A DNA stretch of 64,000 bases from Paracoccus marinaquae. Lineage in GTDB: Bacteria; Pseudomonadota; Alphaproteobacteria; Rhodobacterales; Rhodobacteraceae. The position numbers and the translations under genes were made by a program. The stretch's first letter is position 1. Each line of letters opens with the position of its first letter. Positions 8,298 to 16,881 of the stretch are shown here, piece by piece. The stretch is from positions 45,732-109,731 of the forward strand of contig NZ_JAHKNG010000011.1 in NCBI RefSeq assembly GCF_018860165.1. The letters run 5' to 3'. Under the pieces are notes generated by a model. The model was not told where the DNA came from. It searched no databases and was given only the letters and a program-made list of their open reading frames with translations.

Positions 8298-11227
8298 AGG
8301 ATTTCATCATCCCGCAATTTGCCCCCGGCGATGACCGCGACATGGGCACCCCGGCAAGGCTGGGCGCCCCGGTCAGCCTGCTGGTGGACGGCATTGCCGT
8401 GACCGTGCCCGAGGGCACCTCGGTCATGCGCGCCGCCGCCGAGGCCGGGATCGACATCCCGAAACTTTGCGCCAGCGACAACATGGAGGCCTTCGGCTCC
8501 TGCCGGCTCTGCGTGGTCGAGATCGAGGGCCGGCGCGGCACGCCCGCGTCCTGCACCACGCCTGTTGCCGAGGGCATGGTCGTCAGCACCCAGACCGCGC
8601 GCATCCAGCGGCTGCGCAAGGGTGTCATGGAGCTTTACATCAGCGACCACCCGCTGGACTGCCTGACCTGCGCGGCCAATGGCGATTGCGAATTGCAGGA
8701 CGCGGCCGGGCAGGTGGGCTTGCGCGACGTGCGCTATCTGCCGGGCGACAACCATTTCGACCCCTCCGGCACCGGCGCCCGCAGCCAGGCCGAGGCGCGG
8801 CTGCGGATGCCCGATGGCGTGGCCAATCCGCGCTGGACGCCGAAGGATGACAGCAACCCCTATTTCAGCTTCGATCCGTCGAAATGCATCGTCTGCTCGC
8901 GCTGCGTGCGGGCCTGCGAAGAGGTGCAGGGTACCTTCGCCCTGACCATCGAGGGGCGCGGCTTCGGCAGCAAGGTCAGCGCCGGCATGGCGGGCGACGA
9001 CTTCCTGTCCTCGGATTGCGTCAGCTGCGGCGCCTGCGTGCAGGCCTGCCCGACCGCGACCCTGCAGGAGAAATCGGTGATCGAACTGGGCCAGCCCAAG
9101 CGATCCGTCGTCACCACCTGCGCCTATTGCGGCGTCGGCTGTTCCTTCAAGGCCGAACTGAACGGCGACCAGCTGGTGCGCATGGTGCCCTACAAGCAGG
9201 GCAAGGCCAATCACGGCCATTCCTGCGTCAAGGGCCGCTTTGCCTATGGTTATGCCGAACACAGGGACCGCATCCTGAAGCCGATGATCCGCGACCGCAT
9301 CGACGAGCCCTGGCGCGAGGTCGAATGGGACGAGGCGCTGGCCTTCGCCGCGAACCGGCTGAAAGGGCTGCAGGAGAAATTCGGCCGCCAGTCGATCGGC
9401 GTCATCACCTCCAGCCGCTGCACCAACGAGGAAAGCTATCTGGTGCAGAAGCTGGCGCGGGCGGTGTTCCTGAACAACAACACCGATACCTGCGCGCGGG
9501 TCTGCCACTCGCCGACCGGCTATGGTCTCGGCAAGACCTACGGCACCTCGGCCGGCACGCAGGATTTCGACAGCGTCGATCATTGCGACGTGATGATGAT
9601 CATCGGCGCCAACCCCACGGACGCGCATCCGGTCTTTGCCAGCCGGATGAAGAAGCGGGTCCGCGAGGGCGCCAAAGTGATCGTCGTCGATCCGCGCCGC
9701 ATCGACATGGTGCGCAGCACCCATATCGAGGCGGCCCATCACCTGCCGCTGCGCCCGGGCACCAATGTCGCCGTGGTCACCGCCATGGCCCATGTGATCG
9801 TGACCGAGGGGCTTTATGACGAGGCCTTCATCCGCGCCCGCTGCGACTGGGGCGAGTTCCAGCATTATGTCGATTTCGTCCGTGATCCGCGCCACAGCCC
9901 CGAGGCGATCGAGGCGCTGACCCGGGTGCCCGCGGCCGATCTGCGCGCCGCCGCGCGGCTTTACGCGACGGGCGGCAATGCGGCGATCTATTACGGCCTC
10001 GGTGTGACCGAACACAGCCAGGGCTCGACCACCGTGATGGGGATCGCCAACCTTGCCATGCTGACCGGGAATATCGGGCGCGAGGGCGTGGGGGTGAACC
10101 CGCTGCGCGGCCAGAACAACGTGCAAGGGTCCTGCGACATGGGTTCCTTCCCACATGAACTGCCGGGCTATCGTCATGTGAAACTGCCCGAGGTCCGCGC
10201 CATCTATGAGAAGGCCTGGGGCGTCGAGATCGACCCCGAGCCGGGCCTGCGCATCCCCAACATGCTGGATGCCGCCGTCGAGGGCAGTTTCAAGGGCCTC
10301 TATTGCCAGGGCGAGGATATCCTGCAATCGGACCCCGACACCCATCACGTCGCGGCCGGTCTGGCGGCGATGGACTGCGTCATCGTCCATGACCTGTTCC
10401 TGAACGAGACGGCGAACTACGCCCATGTTTTCCTGCCCGGCTCGACCTTCCTCGAAAAGGACGGCACCTTCACCAATGCCGAGCGTCGCATCAACCGTGT
10501 CCGCAAGGTGATGGCGCCGAAGAACGGCTATGAGGACTGGGAGGTGACGCAGCTTCTGGCCAATGCGATGGGCGCGGACTGGCACTATACCCACCCGGCG
10601 CAGATCATGGACGAGATCGCCGCGACCACGCCCAGCTTTGCCGGCGTCAGCTTCGATCTGCTGGACGAAAAAGGTTCGGTCCAGTGGCCCTGCAACGCCA
10701 CCGCGCCCGAGGGCACGCCGATGATGCATGTGGATCACTTCGTCTCGGGCAAGGGGCACTTCATCGTGACCGAATATCTGGCCACCGATGAACGCGCCGG
10801 CCCGCGCTTCCCGCTGTTGCTGACGACGGGCCGGATCCTGTCGCAATACAATGTCGGCGCGCAGACGCGGCGGACCGAGAATGTCGTCTGGCACCCCGAG
10901 GACGTGCTGGAGATCCATCCGCACGACGCCGAGGTGCGCGGCGTGAACGATGGCGACTGGGTGCGCCTGGCCAGCCGCGCGGGCGAGACGACGCTGCGGG
11001 CGAAGATCACCGATCGGGTGGCGCCGGGGGTGGTCTACACGACCTTCCACCACCCCTCGACGCAGGCCAATGTGGTGACCACCGATTTCTCGGACTGGGC
11101 GACGAACTGCCCGGAATACAAGGTCACGGCGGTGCAGGTCAGCCCCTCGAACGGGCCTTCGGACTGGCAGGAAAGCTATACCGAGCAGGCCGAACGTTCG
11201 CGCCGGATCCTGCCGGCGGCGGAATGA
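8294..11227 (+). CDS. fdsA: NAD-dependent formate dehydrogenase alpha subunit (Mo-bisMGD)
   Basis: A 977-residue catalytic subunit. The N terminus has a [2Fe-2S] domain (CRLCVVEIEG) and a NuoG-like CxxCxxxGxC block (DCLTCAANGDC). Two [4Fe-4S] ferredoxin motifs follow (CIVCSRCVRAC and CVSCGACVQAC). The molybdopterin part has its own [4Fe-4S] motif, CAYCGVGC. The Mo ligand appears to be Cys404 in CARVCHSPT, followed by the conserved His405, so this is a cysteine and not a selenocysteine enzyme. AGGAGG at 8281-8286 supports the ATG at 8294. Function needs FdhD/FdsC and molybdate, both encoded nearby. Confidence 0.97.
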   Translation: MKDFIIPQFAPGDDRDMGTPARLGAPVSLLVDGIAVTVPEGTSVMRAAAEAGIDIPKLCASDNMEAFGSCRLCVVEIEGRRGTPASCTTPVAEGMVVSTQTARIQRLRKGVMELYISDHPLDCLTCAANGDCELQDAAGQVGLRDVRYLPGDNHFDPSGTGARSQAEARLRMPDGVANPRWTPKDDSNPYFSFDPSKCIVCSRCVRACEEVQGTFALTIEGRGFGSKVSAGMAGDDFLSSDCVSCGACVQACPTATLQEKSVIELGQPKRSVVTTCAYCGVGCSFKAELNGDQLVRMVPYKQGKANHGHSCVKGRFAYGYAEHRDRILKPMIRDRIDEPWREVEWDEALAFAANRLKGLQEKFGRQSIGVITSSRCTNEESYLVQKLARAVFLNNNTDTCARVCHSPTGYGLGKTYGTSAGTQDFDSVDHCDVMMIIGANPTDAHPVFASRMKKRVREGAKVIVVDPRRIDMVRSTHIEAAHHLPLRPGTNVAVVTAMAHVIVTEGLYDEAFIRARCDWGEFQHYVDFVRDPRHSPEAIEALTRVPAADLRAAARLYATGGNAAIYYGLGVTEHSQGSTTVMGIANLAMLTGNIGREGVGVNPLRGQNNVQGSCDMGSFPHELPGYRHVKLPEVRAIYEKAWGVEIDPEPGLRIPNMLDAAVEGSFKGLYCQGEDILQSDPDTHHVAAGLAAMDCVIVHDLFLNETANYAHVFLPGSTFLEKDGTFTNAERRINRVRKVMAPKNGYEDWEVTQLLANAMGADWHYTHPAQIMDEIAATTPSFAGVSFDLLDEKGSVQWPCNATAPEGTPMMHVDHFVSGKGHFIVTEYLATDERAGPRFPLLLTTGRILSQYNVGAQTRRTENVVWHPEDVLEIHPHDAEVRGVNDGDWVRLASRAGETTLRAKITDRVAPGVVYTTFHHPSTQANVVTTDFSDWATNCPEYKVTAVQVSPSNGPSDWQESYTEQAERSRRILPAAE

Positions 11228-11228
11228 C

Positions 11229-12053
11229 ATGAACCTGCCGAAGCCTCTTGACGGGGCCGCCGCGATCCATGTCCGGGCCGGCAGCCGCCGTGCCATCCAG
11301 CGGGTCCTGCCCGAGGAGGCGGCGGTGGCCATGGTCTATGACGGCACCACCCATGCGGTGATGATGGCCACGCCTGCCGATATCGAGGATTTCGCCCTGG
11401 GCTTCTCGCTCAGCGAAGGGATCGTGACGGGACAGGGGCAGATCGCCTCCTGCACCGTGGTCGCGCAGGATCAGGGGATCGAGGCCCGTCTCTGGCTGAC
11501 CGGCGACCGGGCCGAGGCTCTGGCCGCGCGCCGGCGCAACCTTGCCGGGCCGGTCGGCTGCGGGCTGTGCGGCATCGATTCGCTTGAACAGGCGATGCGG
11601 CCCTTGCCAGATCTGGACGGCATCGGCCCGGTGATGACCTCCGGGGATATCGCCGGCGCGACCGATGCGCTGCGCGACTGGCAGCCGCTGCACGACCGCT
11701 CGCGCGCGGTTCACGCCGCCGGGTTCCTGATCCCCGGCAAGGGCATCGTGCTGGCCCGCGAGGATGTCGGCCGCCACAACGCGCTGGACAAGCTGATCGG
11801 CGCCATGGCTCGGCAGGGGCTGGATGCAGGGCAGGGCGCCTTCGTGGTGACCAGCCGTGTCTCGATCGAGATGGTGCAGAAATGCGCCATGGCGGGCTGC
11901 GCGGTCCTGATCGCGGTTTCCGCACCCACACTGCACGCCCTGCGCCTGGCCGAAGGCGCGGGCATTACCCTGGCCGCCTTCGCGCGCGGCGAGGGGTTCG
12001 ACCTGTTTTCCCACCCCGAACGGCTGAGTGCCGAGGTGTCCGATGTCGCCTGA
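11229..12053 (+). CDS. fdhD: Formate dehydrogenase accessory sulfurtransferase FdhD (FdsC)
   Basis: A 274-residue FdhD-family protein that transfers sulfur to the Mo cofactor of formate dehydrogenase; in fds operons it is called FdsC. Seen here are FALGFSLSEGI, the essential CGLCG motif (Cys111 and Cys114), and a C-terminal REDVGRHNALDKLIG motif typical of the family. It begins one base after the fdsA stop and overlaps fdsD by 11 bp in another frame. The overlap is normal for this operon type and is not a frameshift. Confidence 0.95.
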   Translation: MNLPKPLDGAAAIHVRAGSRRAIQRVLPEEAAVAMVYDGTTHAVMMATPADIEDFALGFSLSEGIVTGQGQIASCTVVAQDQGIEARLWLTGDRAEALAARRRNLAGPVGCGLCGIDSLEQAMRPLPDLDGIGPVMTSGDIAGATDALRDWQPLHDRSRAVHAAGFLIPGKGIVLAREDVGRHNALDKLIGAMARQGLDAGQGAFVVTSRVSIEMVQKCAMAGCAVLIAVSAPTLHALRLAEGAGITLAAFARGEGFDLFSHPERLSAEVSDVA

Positions 12054-12243
12054 GAAGATGGTCCATATGGCCAACCAGATCGCCAGTTTCTTCAACAGCC
12101 AGCCCGGTGACGAGGCCGAGAAGATCGCGGCCCATCTGAAGGACTTCTGGTCGCCGCCGATGCGGGCGCAATTGCTGGACTATCTCGCCGCCGGCGGGAC
12201 CGGGCTGAAACCCGCAGTCGTGGAAGCCGCCAGGAAACTGTGA
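12043..12243 (+). CDS. fdsD: NAD-dependent formate dehydrogenase delta subunit
   Basis: A 66-residue protein starting MSPEKMVHMANQIASFF and ending in LKPAVVEAARKL, with FWSPPMRAQLLDYL in the middle. This is the FdsD pattern. FdsD is a small subunit associated with assembly of the FdsGBA complex. The ATG at 12043 lies inside fdhD, giving an 11-bp overlap. It closes the order fdsG-B-A-C-D. Confidence 0.93.
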   Translation: MSPEKMVHMANQIASFFNSQPGDEAEKIAAHLKDFWSPPMRAQLLDYLAAGGTGLKPAVVEAARKL

Positions 12244-12267
12244 AACCCGGGCGGGCCCGGGCGGGTT
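12244..12267 (+). terminator. GC-rich hairpin at the end of the fds operon
   Basis: AACCCG (12244-12249) can pair with CGGGTT (12262-12267), and two CCCGGG palindromes (12246-12251, 12256-12261) sit inside. No U tract follows. It may weaken read-through from fdsD into the lipid kinase gene, or protect the fds mRNA end. It also covers the upstream side of that gene's first ATG. Confidence 0.4.
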
Positions 12268-12268
12268 G

Positions 12269-13249
12269 ATGCCTGAAACAGCAACCCGACGGAACGCCAT
12301 GCCGGACACCCCTTTCGATCTGTCGCGACGCCGCCTCTGCGTCATCTTGAACCTCGGCTCGGGCCGCAAGGACGGCCGGGAATTCGCCGAGACACTCGGC
12401 AAGGCGCTGAAACCCCGATGTGCCGGGTTCGATCTGCGCCAGACCCCGCGCGGCAGCGATCTGGTCGAGATGGCGCAGCAGGCCGTGGCCGACGGCTTCG
12501 ATATCATCGTGGCGGCCGGGGGCGACGGCACGCAATCGGCCATTGCCGGCGCGCTGACGGGAACCGAGGCGATCATGGGCATCCTTCCGGGCGGCACCTT
12601 CAACTATTTCGCCCGCGATCTGGGCGTTGGCGAAAGTCTGGAAGACGCGCTGGACACGATCCGCGAGGCGCGGGTCGAGCGGATCGACATCGGCCTGATC
12701 GAGAACCTTGTCTTTCTGAACAATGTCAGCCTGGGCGCCTATCCGCATATCCTGAAGACGCGTGAGACGATCTATCGCCGCTGGGGCCGCTCGCGCGTGG
12801 CGGCCTATTGGTCGGTGCTGGTGGCGCTGCGCCGTCTGCGGCGGCCGATGGTGCTGACCGCCCGGCTTGAAGGCGAGGCGCGGCAATTCACCACCGCGCT
12901 GCTGTTCGTGGCCCGCAGCGCTTATCAGCTTGAGAGTTTCGGGCTGGACGGGGTGGAGGCGGTCCGGAACGGTCAGTTCGCCGTCCTGATCGCAAGGGCG
13001 CGCAAACCCCTGCCGCTGTTGCGGTCGGCCCTGCGGCTGGCCTTCGGCTTTTCCGCGCAGGACAGTGACTTCGATCTGATCGTGACCGATGAGTTGACGA
13101 TCGAGACGCCGAAGAAACGTCTGCTGATCGCGCATGACGGCGAAAAGACGGTGATGGCGTCGCCGCTGCATCTGCAGGTCCGGCAGGGCGCGCTGCAGGT
13201 GCTGCTGCCGGCCGACGGCACCAACAAGACGCGGGATGCCGGCGGGTGA
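12269..13249 (+). CDS. Diacylglycerol kinase family lipid kinase
   Basis: About 326 residues of a DagK/YegS-like lipid kinase. The nucleotide motif is VAAGGDGTQSAIAGAL, followed by GILPGGTFNYFARDLGV, both diagnostic. It probably phosphorylates a membrane lipid such as diacylglycerol; the real substrate is unknown. ATG 12269 and ATG 12299 are both possible starts. The hairpin just upstream makes 12299 a serious alternative. The 3' end overlaps the metallophosphoesterase gene by GTGA, so the two act from one transcript, possibly as a read-through extension of the fds operon. Confidence 0.88.
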   Translation: MPETATRRNAMPDTPFDLSRRRLCVILNLGSGRKDGREFAETLGKALKPRCAGFDLRQTPRGSDLVEMAQQAVADGFDIIVAAGGDGTQSAIAGALTGTEAIMGILPGGTFNYFARDLGVGESLEDALDTIREARVERIDIGLIENLVFLNNVSLGAYPHILKTRETIYRRWGRSRVAAYWSVLVALRRLRRPMVLTARLEGEARQFTTALLFVARSAYQLESFGLDGVEAVRNGQFAVLIARARKPLPLLRSALRLAFGFSAQDSDFDLIVTDELTIETPKKRLLIAHDGEKTVMASPLHLQVRQGALQVLLPADGTNKTRDAGG

Positions 13250-14094
13250 CCCGGATCGTTCACCTGTCGGACCTGCATTTCGGCCTGCATCGGGGCGATC
13301 TGGTCGGGGCGCTGCTGGACAGGATCAACCATGCGCGCGCCGATCTGGTGGTCGTGACGGGGGATCTGACCCATCGCGGTCGTCCGGGCCAGTTCCGGCA
13401 GGCGGCCGGGTTCCTGGCCCGGATCAACGCCCCGGTGATGGCGGTTCCCGGCAATCACGACGTGCCCCTCTACAATATCCCGCTGCGCTTTGCCTGGCCT
13501 TTCGCCGGCTTTAGCGAGGCGATCGGCGCCGATCTGGCGCCGACCCGTGCCGCGGGTACGGTGCGGGTCTTGGGGCTGAACAGCACCGATCCCTTCTCCT
13601 GGCAGCGCGGGGTGATCCGCCGGGGCGAGATCGACAGGCTGATCGGCGGCATTGATCCGCTGGCCACGAATATCCTTGCGCTGCACCACCCGTTGCAGCA
13701 ACTGCCCGCGATCGACAAGGAACTTGCTACGCGCGCGCCCGAGGCGCTGCGGCGGCTTGGGGCCGCGGGCCTGCATGTCGTGCTGAGCGGCCATCTGCAC
13801 CTGTGGGACTGCGGCGGGCTGCTGGCCTGCGGGCATCCGGGCGTGCTGCAGATTCAGGCGGGAACGGCACTCTGTTCGCGGCTCGGAGACCGCCAGAACG
13901 AATTCGCCGTGCTGGATTTCGCAGGCACGGGCCTGACGGTCGAGCGCCATGTCGCGCCGATGGCGCAGGAGGGTTTTCAGCCACCCGAGAGGCTGCATTT
14001 CCGGCGCGGCGGCGGGGTTTGGCAGGCTTTGGATCAGGGCCCGCCGGTGCCGATGCTGCCCGGCGCCACCGACACCGCCTTCAGGACCGCGTAA
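13246..14094 (+). CDS. Metallophosphoesterase
   Basis: A 282-residue calcineurin-like phosphoesterase. The metal-binding motifs appear in order: DLHFG (about residues 9-13), GDLTHRG, GNHDV, and later GHLHLWD. The start is GTG within a GTGA overlap with the lipid kinase gene. The last 61 bp overlap the 3' end of modC on the other strand. Such enzymes hydrolyse phosphate mono- or diesters. Coupling to a lipid kinase hints at lipid or nucleotide turnover, but the substrate cannot be read from the sequence. Confidence 0.87.
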   Translation: MTRIVHLSDLHFGLHRGDLVGALLDRINHARADLVVVTGDLTHRGRPGQFRQAAGFLARINAPVMAVPGNHDVPLYNIPLRFAWPFAGFSEAIGADLAPTRAAGTVRVLGLNSTDPFSWQRGVIRRGEIDRLIGGIDPLATNILALHHPLQQLPAIDKELATRAPEALRRLGAAGLHVVLSGHLHLWDCGGLLACGHPGVLQIQAGTALCSRLGDRQNEFAVLDFAGTGLTVERHVAPMAQEGFQPPERLHFRRGGGVWQALDQGPPVPMLPGATDTAFRTA

Positions 14095-15119
14095 ACCCGC
14101 ATCCCGGGGGCCAGCCCCAGCCCCGCGGTTGAACGGGCGGTGATCCTCGCCAGGATGACCTCGTCGCCCGCCTCAAGCCGCACCAGAACGCCGCCTTCCC
14201 CGGGGGTCACATCGCGCACCGTCACCGGCAGCACGTTCAGCGCCGAGATGCCGGAGGGCCGCTGCAGCGCCAGCATCACGTCCTGCGCCAGTATCCGCAG
14301 CCGCAGATGGCTGCCCTCAGCGGCCGTGATCCGCGACAGCCAGACCGGCCCGGCGCCGGTCGCCAGACGGGTCAGGCCATCCTCCTCCTGGGCCTCGATC
14401 CGCGCGCTCAGGATCGCGCCGGCCTCGCGCAGCCCCAGCACCGGCGCGGTCGCGGGGTCGGACAGGATCGTCGCGGCCGGACCTGCGGCAAGCACCCGCC
14501 CGGCCTCGATCAGCACGATGGTTGTGGCCAGACGCGCGACCTCGGCCGCCGAGTGGCTGACATAGAGGATCGGCAACCCGGTTTCGTCGCGCAACCGTTC
14601 CAGATAGGGCAGAATCTCGGCCTTGCGGGCCTCGTCCAGCGCCGCCAGCGGCTCATCCATCAGCAGCAGGCGCGGATTCGACAGGATCGCCCGGCCAAGG
14701 GCGACGCGCTGCTTTTCGCCCCCCGACAGGGCGCCCGGTCGGCGGGCCAGAAGATCGCCGATGCCCAGCAGATCAACGATACGGGAAAACCTTGCCCCGT
14801 CCTTCATGCGCGCAAACCATCGCCCGTAGAGCAGGTTCTGGCGCACGGTCAGATGCGGAAACAGCCGCCCTTCCTGAAACACATAGCCGACGCCGCGCCG
14901 GTGCGGCGGCAGGAAACGGCCGCTGGCACTGTCCGACAGGATCAGCCCGTCGACCTCGATCCGGCCCTGATCGGGGCGCATCAGCCCGGCGACGGCGTTG
15001 ACGATGGTGGTCTTGCCCGAGCCGGACTTGCCGAACAGGGCGGTGACGCCCGGCGGGGCCTCGAACCCGGCATCCAGAGCAAAGCCCGGAAATTCGTGGC
15101 GGATCGCAAGCTTCAGCAT
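14034..15119 (-). CDS. modC: Molybdate ABC transporter ATP-binding protein
   Basis: A 361-residue ATPase of the ModABC molybdate importer. Walker A is GKSGSGKT (residues 30-37), the ABC signature is LSGGEKQRVALGRAI, and Walker B is LLLMDEPLAALD. A C-terminal molybdate/TOBE domain of about 130 residues follows. The start at 15119 shares one base with the modB stop. The convergent metallophosphoesterase gene runs 61 bp into its 3' end. Confidence 0.95.
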   Translation of the reverse strand: MLKLAIRHEFPGFALDAGFEAPPGVTALFGKSGSGKTTIVNAVAGLMRPDQGRIEVDGLILSDSASGRFLPPHRRGVGYVFQEGRLFPHLTVRQNLLYGRWFARMKDGARFSRIVDLLGIGDLLARRPGALSGGEKQRVALGRAILSNPRLLLMDEPLAALDEARKAEILPYLERLRDETGLPILYVSHSAAEVARLATTIVLIEAGRVLAAGPAATILSDPATAPVLGLREAGAILSARIEAQEEDGLTRLATGAGPVWLSRITAAEGSHLRLRILAQDVMLALQRPSGISALNVLPVTVRDVTPGEGGVLVRLEAGDEVILARITARSTAGLGLAPGMRVYAVLKAVSVAPGSIGTGGP

Positions 15120-15814
15120 CAGGCGCCGGAAATCCTGCGCGCGACCGACCGGGCCAGCCATTCCGACAGGAACAGCGCCGCCATGGCCACCGCGACGGCG
15201 ACCAGCACCAGCCGCGCGGCCGAGGATTCGCCGCCCGGCACCTGCAGGAAGGCATAGATGGCCGAGGGCAGGGTCTGGGTCTGGCCGGGAATGTTCGAGA
15301 CGAAGGTGATGGTGGCGCCGAATTCGCCCATCGCCTTGGCGAAGGCCAGCACCATGCCGGCAAAGATCCCGGGCAGGATCAGTGGCAACGTGACTGTCGC
15401 GAACACCCACAGGCGCGAGGCGCCCAGCGTCGCGGCGGCCTGTTCAAGCTTCGGGTCCACGGCCTCGATCGACAGCCGGATGGCCCGGACCAGCAGCGGG
15501 AAGGCCATGATCCCGCAGGCCAGCGCGGCACCGGTCCAGCGGAAGGCGAAGACGATGCCGAACTGGTCGAGAAAGGCACCGATGGTGCCGCGCCGCCCGA
15601 AGCTCAGCAACAGCAGATAGCCGGTGACGACCGGCGGCAGCACCAGCGGCAGGTGGACGAGGCCGTTCAGCAGCCCATGCCCCGGAAAGCGCCAGCGCGC
15701 CAGGGCATAGGCAACAAGGACCCCAAAGGGCAGGCTGGCCAGAACCGCAACACTCGAAACACGCAGCGACAGAACGACGGCCTGCCATTCCTCGGGGGTC
15801 AGCCAGTCCGTCAC
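15119..15814 (-). CDS. modB: Molybdate ABC transporter permease
   Basis: A 231-residue inner-membrane permease with about five to six membrane segments. The family loop includes AMGEFGATITFVSNIPGQTQ, which contacts ModC. The start is GTG at 15814, overlapping the modA stop as GTGA, and the stop overlaps modC. The three genes form one leftward operon that supplies molybdate, needed by the formate dehydrogenase next door. Confidence 0.95.
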   Translation of the reverse strand: MTDWLTPEEWQAVVLSLRVSSVAVLASLPFGVLVAYALARWRFPGHGLLNGLVHLPLVLPPVVTGYLLLLSFGRRGTIGAFLDQFGIVFAFRWTGAALACGIMAFPLLVRAIRLSIEAVDPKLEQAAATLGASRLWVFATVTLPLILPGIFAGMVLAFAKAMGEFGATITFVSNIPGQTQTLPSAIYAFLQVPGGESSAARLVLVAVAVAMAALFLSEWLARSVARRISGA

Positions 15815-16587
15815 TGCGTCTGGGTCAAGACCGTGAAGCCCTGCTTTTCGAACGAGGCCTTGGCGGCCTCGCCCGACAGGGCGTCATAGAACGCACGGTC
15901 GGCCGCGTCCGCGGCCACGGTCAGCAGGGCTGCCGGATAGATGATCGACGGATAGCTGTCCGCCGGAAATTCGCCCACCACGCTCACATTGTCGTCCGCT
16001 GCTGCATCGGTCGCATAGACGATGCCATAGGGCGCCTCGCCGGTCGAGACAAGCGCCAGCGCGGCGCGCACATTGTCGGATTGCGCGACCTCGGCCTGAA
16101 CGCCCTCCCACAGGCCGAGGCTTTCCAGCGCGGCCTTGCCATATTGTCCGGCCGGGACGGAATCGACCATGGCCATGGCCAGCTTGCCGCCATCCAGCAG
16201 CGCGGTCAGGTCGGTATCGGCGCCGATCTCGACCGCTGCGGCATCCTTGCCATGCGCGATCAGGACCAGCGTGTTGCCCAGAAGGTCGCCGCGCGCGTCA
16301 CCGGCCAGCAGCCCGGCCTTCGCCACCTCGTCCATCCACTGGACATTGGCGGATATGAACAGATCGGCCGGTGCGCCTTCAATGATCTGCTTGGCCAGCT
16401 GGCTGGACCCGGCATAGGAGACCGTGACTTCATTGCCGGTCTCGGCGCCGAAATCGGCGGCGATCTCGTCCAGCGCATTCTTCAGCGAGGCGGCGGCGAA
16501 GACCACGACTTCTTCGGCTGCGGCCTGCAAGGGCAGCGCGGTCGCCAGCAGAAGGGCGGGCAAGAGGGCGGAACGGGGAATATTCAT
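15811..16587 (-). CDS. modA: Periplasmic molybdate-binding protein
   Basis: A 258-residue binding protein with a signal peptide of about 24 residues ending near LPLQAAAEE. The mature part begins with the family motif VVFAAASLKNALDEIA and has SYAGSSQLAKQI and GAPADLFISA, which line the oxyanion pocket in ModA. It captures molybdate or tungstate and delivers it to ModBC. It is the first gene of modABC, behind two inverted repeats that look like ModE sites. Confidence 0.95.
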   Translation of the reverse strand: MNIPRSALLPALLLATALPLQAAAEEVVVFAAASLKNALDEIAADFGAETGNEVTVSYAGSSQLAKQIIEGAPADLFISANVQWMDEVAKAGLLAGDARGDLLGNTLVLIAHGKDAAAVEIGADTDLTALLDGGKLAMAMVDSVPAGQYGKAALESLGLWEGVQAEVAQSDNVRAALALVSTGEAPYGIVYATDAAADDNVSVVGEFPADSYPSIIYPAALLTVAADAADRAFYDALSGEAAKASFEKQGFTVLTQTQ

Positions 16588-16607
16588 CTGAAGCTCTCCG
16601 GTTTCGA

Positions 16608-16625
16608 TATGTCAGATGGGACATA
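16608..16625 (-). promoter_or_regulatory. ModE-type Mo-box 1 upstream of modA
   Basis: TATGTC (16608-16613), six bases, then GACATA (16620-16625) form a perfect inverted repeat about 21-38 bp upstream of the modA start. The extended half-sites TTCGATATGTC and GACATAACACGAT resemble the known ModE consensus ATCGCTATATA-N6-TATATAACGAT. The outer CG and AT positions and the six-base spacer agree. No modE gene is in this window. Confidence 0.6.
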
Positions 16626-16651
16626 ACACGATCGGATGCGGGTCCTGCAAG

Positions 16652-16675
16652 GGATATTTCTGTTGAGACATATCC
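16652..16675 (-). promoter_or_regulatory. ModE-type Mo-box 2 upstream of modA
   Basis: GGATATTTC (16652-16660), six bases, then GACATATCC (16667-16675): nine-base arms with one mismatched pair and the same six-base spacing as box 1. The centres of the two boxes are 47 bp apart. Two copies of ATATGTC-N6-GACATAT in one promoter region make a chance repeat unlikely. Confidence 0.58.
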
Positions 16676-16881
16676 TGCCGGGCCGGGCACTTTTCCGTTG
16701 AGTTCCGGGCCTCGCGGCCCTATATCAGCCGCAGTCAATCGGGCGACATGGTCAAAACAGGCCACGGGAATACGGGTCGGGCGTCATGCCGCGACCCTTT
16801 GTCGTTCCAGAAAGACACCTTACAGACCGGCGGAGCCAACCGTCTGGCCAGTGAAACAGACGTAAAGGAAACTGAATATAT

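Noticed and set aside
9491..9508. Possible selenocysteine at the Mo ligand of FdsA
   Set aside because: The codon before the conserved histidine is TGC (Cys404), not TGA, and no hairpin of the SECIS kind was sought or needed.
7952..11332. A 1126-codon minus-strand frame
   Set aside because: It lies opposite fdsA, whose cluster and Mo-ligand motifs are unmistakable. The antisense translation has no recognisable domain.
12043..12053. Frameshift between fdhD and fdsD
   Set aside because: The 11-bp overlap in different frames is the normal start of fdsD, with both proteins complete.
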